Source: Cupriavidus pampae
GTDB taxonomy: Bacteria; Pseudomonadota; Gammaproteobacteria; Burkholderiales; Burkholderiaceae
Direction of reading: 5' to 3'
DNA: 64,000 nucleotides
NCBI RefSeq assembly: GCF_914271485.1
Contig: NZ_CAJZAG010000009.1
Location: forward strand, 62,001-126,000
Shown here: positions 59,394 to 64,000 of the stretch, piece after piece
How the letters are laid out: every line of letters starts with the position of its first letter
Numbering within the stretch: the stretch's first letter is position 1
The notes under the pieces: model-generated
Databases searched by the model: none
What the model was told of the DNA's origin: nothing
The model's input: the letters and a program-made list of their open reading frames with translations, nothing else
Program-made: the position numbers and the translations under genes

Positions 59394-60368
59394 TCAGTTC
59401 AGCTTGATATCGGCGGTCTTGATGACCGCGCCCCACTTGTCATGCTCCACCTGAATCAGCTTCGCAAAGTCTTCCGGCGTGCCGCCCACCGGCTCCACTC
59501 CCAGCTGCACGAGCTTGGACTTGACGTCGTCGGACTTGAGGATCTGATCGATGGCGCGATTGAGCTTCATCACAATCGGACGGGGCGTGCCCGCCGGTGC
59601 CACCACGCCACTCCACGAGAGCGACTCGTAACCTTTGACGCCCGCTTCGTCGAGCGTCGGGACGTTCGGCAGGCCCGGAATGCGCTTGCGGCTGGTTACC
59701 GCCAGCGCGCGCAGCTTGCCTTGCTGGACAAAGCCGATCGACGACGGCGCGTTGTCGAACAGCATCGACACATTGCCGCCGAGCAGATCGGTCAGCGCGG
59801 CGGAGCTGCCCTTGTATGGCACATGCAGCAGGTTCAGGCTGGTCATCGACTTGAACAGCTCACCGGAAAGATGCGTCGAGCTGCCGGGGCCCGACGAGGC
59901 GAAGCTCAGCGAGCCCGGCTTGCTCTTGGCAAGCGAGACCAGCGACGCAACGTCCTTTACCGGCAGGCCCGGCGCGACCACGAGAATGTTGGCGTTCTCC
60001 GTGGCATAGGCCACCGGCACGAAATCCTTCTGCGCGTTGTAGTTGAGCTTGCCGTACAGATGGTCGTTGATCGACAGGATGCCGGTGGCGCCCATCAGCA
60101 GCGTATAGCCGTCCGCCGGCGACTTGGCCACCAGCTCGGCGCCGATGTTGCCGCTGGCGCCGGCACGGTTGTCCACCACGAACGGTTGCTTGAACTGGGC
60201 CTGCAGCTTTTCGGCGAGGATACGCGCCACCACGTCGGTGGAGCCGCCTGCCGCAAACGGCACGACGATGCGTACCGCCTTGTCGGGATAGGTATCCTCG
60301 GGGCCGGCATGCGCGAGGATCGGCAGCGTGGCAAGGAGAACTGCGGCAACACCAGTGAGCGTCTTCAT
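59394..60368 (-). CDS. Bug/TctC-family periplasmic solute receptor
   Basis: A 324-residue binding protein with a signal peptide (MKTLTGVAAVLLATLPILAHA). The Bug core reads AVRIVVPFAAGGSTDVVARI, NRAGASGNIGAELVAKSPADGYT and LHVPYKGSSAALTDLLGG. It is the first gene of the five-gene operon and the second orphan Bug receptor in the window. It likely binds the dicarboxylic or amino-acid-like substrate of the enzymes that follow. A LysR gene is divergent. Confidence 0.92.
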   Translation of the reverse strand: MKTLTGVAAVLLATLPILAHAGPEDTYPDKAVRIVVPFAAGGSTDVVARILAEKLQAQFKQPFVVDNRAGASGNIGAELVAKSPADGYTLLMGATGILSINDHLYGKLNYNAQKDFVPVAYATENANILVVAPGLPVKDVASLVSLAKSKPGSLSFASSGPGSSTHLSGELFKSMTSLNLLHVPYKGSSAALTDLLGGNVSMLFDNAPSSIGFVQQGKLRALAVTSRKRIPGLPNVPTLDEAGVKGYESLSWSGVVAPAGTPRPIVMKLNRAIDQILKSDDVKSKLVQLGVEPVGGTPEDFAKLIQVEHDKWGAVIKTADIKLN

Positions 60369-60458
60369 GGGGGTCCTGGACAAGCGGTTGGAATGATTCG
60401 GCTTCGCCACGCAGGTATGGGCAGACAGTGGCTGTGGAGCACAGTCTAGAGACGGCCA

Positions 60459-60472
60459 TTTGTCTGGACAAA
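60459..60472. promoter_or_regulatory. Palindrome TTTGTC-N2-GACAAA
   Basis: Perfect 6-bp arms with spacer TG, in the 177-bp divergent region between the Bug receptor (start 60368) and the LysR gene (start 60546). It may be the operator for this LysR, though the spacing is shorter than usual. Confidence 0.4.
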
Positions 60473-60545
60473 CGAATTTTTCCGACCCACTATTACGAAA
60501 TTCCGATAAATCCAGACCGGGCACTCCCCCTGCCCCGCTCCGCCG

Positions 60546-61508
60546 ATGCGTCACAACGTCACCCTCAAGCAACTGCGCTGCTTTCTTGCCGTGGCCGAGA
60601 CCGGCTCGTTCACGGTGGCGGCCGGCCGTCTGTGCATGACCCAATCCGCGCTGACGGCCACCATCCAGCAGATGGAAGAAGCGGTCGGCCTCAGGATGTT
60701 CGACCGCACCACGCGTCGCGTGATGCTGACCGACCACGCCGGGCGCTTTATGGCGGAGGCCGAACGCGTGGTGAATGGCTTCGATAGTGCGGTGTCGGAT
60801 CTGCTGGCGCTGGCTCAGGGTGAGCGCGGCCATATCCGCATCGGGGCGGCCTCGTCGGTCATCAGCCAGTTTCTGGTGCCGGCGCTGCCCCACTTCCGCG
60901 AGGCCTATCCCGAAATCACGATCTCGCTGCGCAATCCGGCGGCGCAGCAAACGGAGCGGCTGGTGCTGGAGGGTGAGGTCGACTTCGCCATCGACAGCAA
61001 GTACCGCGGTCACGAGGATCTCGACTACACACCGCTGGTGCGCGACTGCTATGGCGTGGTGTGTCATCGCGACTCGCCGGTGGCGGCGCTGGACCGTCCG
61101 GTGACGTGGGCCGATCTGACCCGTAGTCACGATGCGCCCACCCATGCCCGCTATGTCGGCTTCTCCGCCGACACGGGCATCGGGCAGTTTCTGCGTACCA
61201 ACGCCGCGCACTGGCCCGTGCTCGGCGGCGAGCATGACGAAGTGGAGAGCACCACGTATCTGTTCGCGATGCTCGCACGGGGCAACTATTACTCCGTGCT
61301 GCCCGCATTGGCCTACGAGCGCAACGAGTTCGCCAGCCTGACCTTTCGCGAACTGCACGAGCCCCGGCTATCACGCGAGCTGTGCGTGATCACGCGGCCA
61401 TTGCGCTCCCTGTCCCCAAGTGCGCAGCGGCTCCTCGGCATCCTGCGCGCCACGCTGGCCGCGCAGGCGATGCCAAGCGGCGTGTCGCTGCTTGTGGCGG
61501 ATGAGTGA
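60546..61508 (+). CDS. LysR-family transcriptional regulator
   Basis: A 320-residue regulator opening MRHNVTLKQLRCFLAVAETG with HTH segment AAGRLCMTQSALTATIQQME and effector domain GHIRIGAASSVISQFLVPAL. It is divergent from the Bug/LeuCD/aminotransferase/aldolase operon and is its probable regulator. It converges with the next LysR, whose stop is adjacent to its own (61508/61509). Confidence 0.9.
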   Translation: MRHNVTLKQLRCFLAVAETGSFTVAAGRLCMTQSALTATIQQMEEAVGLRMFDRTTRRVMLTDHAGRFMAEAERVVNGFDSAVSDLLALAQGERGHIRIGAASSVISQFLVPALPHFREAYPEITISLRNPAAQQTERLVLEGEVDFAIDSKYRGHEDLDYTPLVRDCYGVVCHRDSPVAALDRPVTWADLTRSHDAPTHARYVGFSADTGIGQFLRTNAAHWPVLGGEHDEVESTTYLFAMLARGNYYSVLPALAYERNEFASLTFRELHEPRLSRELCVITRPLRSLSPSAQRLLGILRATLAAQAMPSGVSLLVADE

Positions 61509-62405
61509 TCACGCTTTATCCGCCAACGCCTTCACCAGCCCGTCGAACACCACTCGCACGCGCTTCGGTACCGGGCCGCGTTGCGGGCGGTAGACGCACA
61601 GGTCCCACGGCTCCGGCGCAAACGCCTGCAACACCGGCACCAGCTCGCCAGCGGCAATATGCGTGTCCGCCAGAAAGCCGGCGATCTGACCGAAGGCCAG
61701 CCCTGATAACACCGCATCGCGCTCGGCTTCGGAGTCGTTACTGGTAAAGGCGGGCCGCGTCGGCGTGAAGTGCTGACCGCCCTTGAACAACCAGGGCCAC
61801 GCGCGCCCGGTCGTCACGTCATGCATGATCGTCGTGGGCAGCGACTCCAGATCACGCACTTGCCCGGGCATTCCCACTCTGTCGATCAATGCCGGCGTGC
61901 CCACCACGTGGAACGCGTACTTCGCCACCTTGCGTGCGACAAAGCGGCTGTCTCGCAGCAGGCCGAAACGCACGCCGATATCGATGCGCTCGTCGATGAC
62001 ATGCGCGGGCACATCGCTCAGGTTCAGATCTATGCGTAGCCCTGGATGCTGCATGGCGATATCGGCCAGCACCGGCAGCATGCCAATGCGGCCCAACGCC
62101 TTGGGCGCGGTCAGGTGCACGACCCCTTCGAATTCAGAGCTTTGCCGGCTACCTTGCGGCGCGAACAGCGTATCGACCTGTCGCAGACTATCCCCGGCCC
62201 GACTGGCCAGTTGCTCTCCGAACTCGGTGATGCGGATCTTGCGGGTATTGCGGTGGAACAGCATTTCGCCCTGAAGGCGCTCCAGTTCCTGAATCGCGCG
62301 CGTCACCGCCTGCGGCGAAATGCCGAGCTGAATCGCGGCCTGCTTGAAGCTGCCGGTTTCCGCCGCGGCCACGAAGATACGGAGCATTTCGAGTCGATTG
62401 AGCAT
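61509..62405 (-). CDS. LysR-family transcriptional regulator
   Basis: A 298-residue regulator of the DmlR-like group (MLNRLEMLRIFVAAAETGSF, FKQAAIQLGISPQAVTRAIQ). The N-terminal HTH and a complete effector domain are visible. It is divergent from an SDR gene 115 bp away, where a TGAAAT-N12-ATTTCA repeat lies at 62435-62458, and probably regulates that gene. Confidence 0.9.
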   Translation of the reverse strand: MLNRLEMLRIFVAAAETGSFKQAAIQLGISPQAVTRAIQELERLQGEMLFHRNTRKIRITEFGEQLASRAGDSLRQVDTLFAPQGSRQSSEFEGVVHLTAPKALGRIGMLPVLADIAMQHPGLRIDLNLSDVPAHVIDERIDIGVRFGLLRDSRFVARKVAKYAFHVVGTPALIDRVGMPGQVRDLESLPTTIMHDVTTGRAWPWLFKGGQHFTPTRPAFTSNDSEAERDAVLSGLAFGQIAGFLADTHIAAGELVPVLQAFAPEPWDLCVYRPQRGPVPKRVRVVFDGLVKALADKA

Positions 62406-62434
62406 GATGAGATCGATTCCATTTTCTGGAATTA

Positions 62435-62458
62435 TGAAATCTCAACGTTTCCATTTCA
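62435..62458. promoter_or_regulatory. Inverted repeat TGAAAT-N12-ATTTCA
   Basis: Exact 6-bp arms in the 115-bp interval between the LysR and SDR genes. A candidate LysR operator for the divergent SDR, with low information content. Confidence 0.35.
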
Positions 62459-62520
62459 AGAAATAGTCGCGCCGCCAATACTAGGCTCCATCGCAACGAT
62501 GATTCTCGAAGGAGCTGAAC

Positions 62521-63264
62521 ATGAGCAACAACATCGCAGGAAAAGTGGTCGTTATCACCGGCGCCAGCAGCGGCCTTGGCGAAGCCACCGCGCGGCATCT
62601 GTCCGCGCTCGGCGCGACCGTCGTGCTTGCCGCTCGCCGTGTGGAACGGCTGGCGAGCATCGCCGAGGAAATCCGCGCGGCCGGCGGCAAGGTCGAGGTG
62701 GTGCCGACCGATGTCACGAACCAGGCCGATGTGCGCAAGCTGATCGACACCTCCGTGCAGTCCTTCGGCAAGGTCGATGTGCTGATCAACAATGCCGGCC
62801 TGATGTCGATTGCCCCGCTGAGCGAGACTAAGGTCGACGAATGGGATCGCATGATCGACATCAATATCAAGGGCGTGCTGTACGGCATCGCCGCGGCGCT
62901 ACCCGTGTTCCAGAAGCAGGGCCACGGCCACTTCATCAATATCGCCTCGGTGGCCGGCGTCAAGGTCTTCAGCCCGGGTGGCACGGTCTACAGCGGCACC
63001 AAGTTCGCGGTGCGCGCGATTTCCGAAGGCCTGCGGCATGAAGTGGGCGCATCGATTCGCACGACCACGATCGAACCCGGCGCGGTGGACTCCGAACTCC
63101 AGCATGGCAGCTCCCATGAGGAGAGCGCGAGCTTCGTGAAGGACTTCTACAAGCTCGCGATCCCGTCGGCCACCGTGGCCCGCGCCATTGCCTTTGCCAT
63201 CGAGCAACCGGCCGATGTCGATATCAACGAGATCGTGCTGCGCCCGACCGCGCAAGAGTTCTAA
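62521..63264 (+). CDS. Short-chain dehydrogenase/reductase (YdfG-like)
   Basis: A 247-residue SDR with cofactor motif TGASSGLGEATARHLSALGA, LINNAGLM and catalytic residues in NIASVAGVKVF and VYSGTKFAVRAISEGLR. The YSGTK and downstream segment match 3-hydroxy acid/serine dehydrogenase-like SDRs. AAGGAG lies seven bases before the start. A GC-rich hairpin follows its stop, so it is a single-gene unit regulated by the divergent LysR. Confidence 0.92.
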   Translation: MSNNIAGKVVVITGASSGLGEATARHLSALGATVVLAARRVERLASIAEEIRAAGGKVEVVPTDVTNQADVRKLIDTSVQSFGKVDVLINNAGLMSIAPLSETKVDEWDRMIDINIKGVLYGIAAALPVFQKQGHGHFINIASVAGVKVFSPGGTVYSGTKFAVRAISEGLRHEVGASIRTTTIEPGAVDSELQHGSSHEESASFVKDFYKLAIPSATVARAIAFAIEQPADVDINEIVLRPTAQEF

Positions 63265-63275
63265 GCGGGGTTTGC

Positions 63276-63306
63276 GGCCCCGGGGGAGCTCGCCTTCCCG
63301 GGGGCC
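63276..63306. terminator. GC-rich hairpin after the SDR gene
   Basis: GGCCCCGGG can pair with CCCGGGGGCC across a 12-base loop, with a bulge. There is no T-run, so termination strength is uncertain, but its position 12 bp after the stop fits a terminator. Confidence 0.5.
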
Positions 63307-63400
63307 GGCGTGCAATTGCTAAATCCCGCCCTGCGTCGCTTAACCCCACCGCCCACGTCGGAGCCATTCTGGCTCCTGATGAGGTGAACAGGCAGGCAAC

Positions 63401-63853
63401 GTGAAGAATCCCAATGGGGGGTCATCTCCCGAGCGCTTCGTACGCGCGCGACTCGAACGTCTGATTGGCGCGGTCGAAGTGCTTGGCCTGGTGGTCATCG
63501 GACTGGCCACCATCCTGGCGATGTCGCAGGAAGGATGGAAGATCATTGGGCAGGGCGAGGTGTCGATCACCGACCTGCTGCTGATGTTCCTCTATCTGGA
63601 GGTGCTTGCCATGGTCGGCAGATACCTCAGGCTCGGCGAATTGCCCGTGCGCTTTCCGCTGTATATCGCGATGGTGTCATTGGCCCGGGATCTGATCCTT
63701 CGCTTCAACGAAGCCACCGAATATCACGTGCTGGCACTCTGTGCAGGCATCCTGATGCTGGCATGTGGCGTACTGGTCCTGCGATACAGCCAGACGCGCT
63801 TTCCGCTTGCGGACGACAAGGACGCCGGAAGCGCGGACCAGAGCGGGCCTTAG
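63401..63853 (+). CDS. psiE: PsiE-family membrane protein
   Basis: A 150-residue inner-membrane protein with about four hydrophobic segments, the first preceded by a polar N-terminus. The family segment is MFLYLEVLAMVGRYLRLGEL, with RFPLYIAMVSLARDLI. PsiE is a phosphate-starvation-inducible protein in E. coli with unknown function. GTG is the start (MKNPNGGSSPERFV); the ribosome site is weak (AGGC). Only family membership is firm; induction here is not shown. Confidence 0.85.
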   Translation: MKNPNGGSSPERFVRARLERLIGAVEVLGLVVIGLATILAMSQEGWKIIGQGEVSITDLLLMFLYLEVLAMVGRYLRLGELPVRFPLYIAMVSLARDLILRFNEATEYHVLALCAGILMLACGVLVLRYSQTRFPLADDKDAGSADQSGP

Positions 63854-63879
63854 CCAACGCATAAAGCCGCGCCTCCGTC

Positions 63880-64000
63880 ATTTATCGATCGACAAATAAG
63901 ATCGCCATCAGGTTAACTACTGCCCCGCCGGGGCTTGGCGTTTTTGTTGCACGCCACTATATTTATCACGCGATCACTAATCGATTGATAAATTAAGGAG
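63880..64000 (+). promoter_or_regulatory. Promoter/operator region of a gene starting beyond the window
   Basis: An A+T-rich run contains TTATCGATCGACAA (63882-63895), near-palindromic. Its reverse-complement-like partner at about 63978-63991 reads, on the minus strand, TTATCAATCGATTA. The window ends with AAGGAG, an obvious ribosome site for a rightward gene just outside. The repeated inverted motif suggests a TetR- or MarR-type operator. Confidence 0.45.

Noticed and set aside
1..64000. tRNA or rRNA genes, CRISPR arrays, insertion sequences
   Set aside because: No cloverleaf-like or repeat-spacer pattern and no transposase motif was found on reading the intergenic spaces and proteins.

Overview
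This GC-rich, gene-dense window looks like chromosomal or chromid DNA from a betaproteobacterium of the Burkholderiales, most like Cupriavidus/Ralstonia. The signs are two orphan Bug/TctC solute receptors, five LysR regulators, CaiB and enoyl-CoA catabolic genes, a NodT-type RND efflux operon, and codon use dominated by G/C third positions. No rRNA, tRNA, insertion sequence, prophage or CRISPR array was seen. Product names rest on motif reading only; no database was searched.

Layout. 1-9.6 kb: the end of a DMT exporter gene, a LysR regulator divergent from an RND tripartite efflux operon, then an old-yellow-enzyme oxidoreductase and a YghU-type glutathione protein. 9.6-12.8 kb: a nitrilase with a translationally coupled AraC regulator, divergent from a diiron oxygenase-like gene. 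12.7-15.9 kb: a broken FecI-like sigma factor behind a Fur-box-like site, an exported metallo-beta-lactamase-fold protein, a small lipoprotein and a PRC-barrel protein. 15.9-18.6 kb: one gene that joins a GH19 lysozyme/chitinase, a papain-like protease and an alpha/beta hydrolase.

18.8-35.3 kb is a catabolic island. A LysR gene meets, tail to tail, a six-gene operon (DUF35 protein, thiolase, SDR, enoyl-CoA hydratase, Bug receptor, CaiB CoA-transferase). That operon diverges from a Liv-type ABC importer operon. The importer converges on a CO-dehydrogenase-like molybdenum hydroxylase operon (coxG/M/S/L-like), which diverges from a TetR gene. Matching inverted repeats at 25248 and 34530 tie the importer/thiolase promoter to the TetR/cox promoter. 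A shared 13-mer ties the LysR promoter to the same divergent promoter. The island probably imports, CoA-activates, hydroxylates and beta-oxidises a carboxylate that I cannot identify.

35.3-50.8 kb: an exported argininosuccinate-lyase-like enzyme lacking a catalytic His, a structured intergenic region, two small proteins, a strong terminator, an operon of three uncharacterised exported proteins, a FUSC exporter, a TTC38-like TPR protein, a YqhD-like alcohol dehydrogenase, the FetAB exporter, a DUF2501 protein, an MBL hydrolase and a cupin.

50.8-64 kb: a GlxA-type regulator, an SDR/tautomerase pair, and a tautomerase/fumarylacetoacetase-family pair with its LysR. Next comes a five-gene operon (Bug receptor, LeuC/LeuD-like hydro-lyase, aminotransferase, HMG/CHA-type aldolase) whose parts fit a route from a 4-substituted glutamate to pyruvate. 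The window closes with two LysR genes, an SDR, psiE, and an operator-rich promoter for a gene that starts just beyond it.
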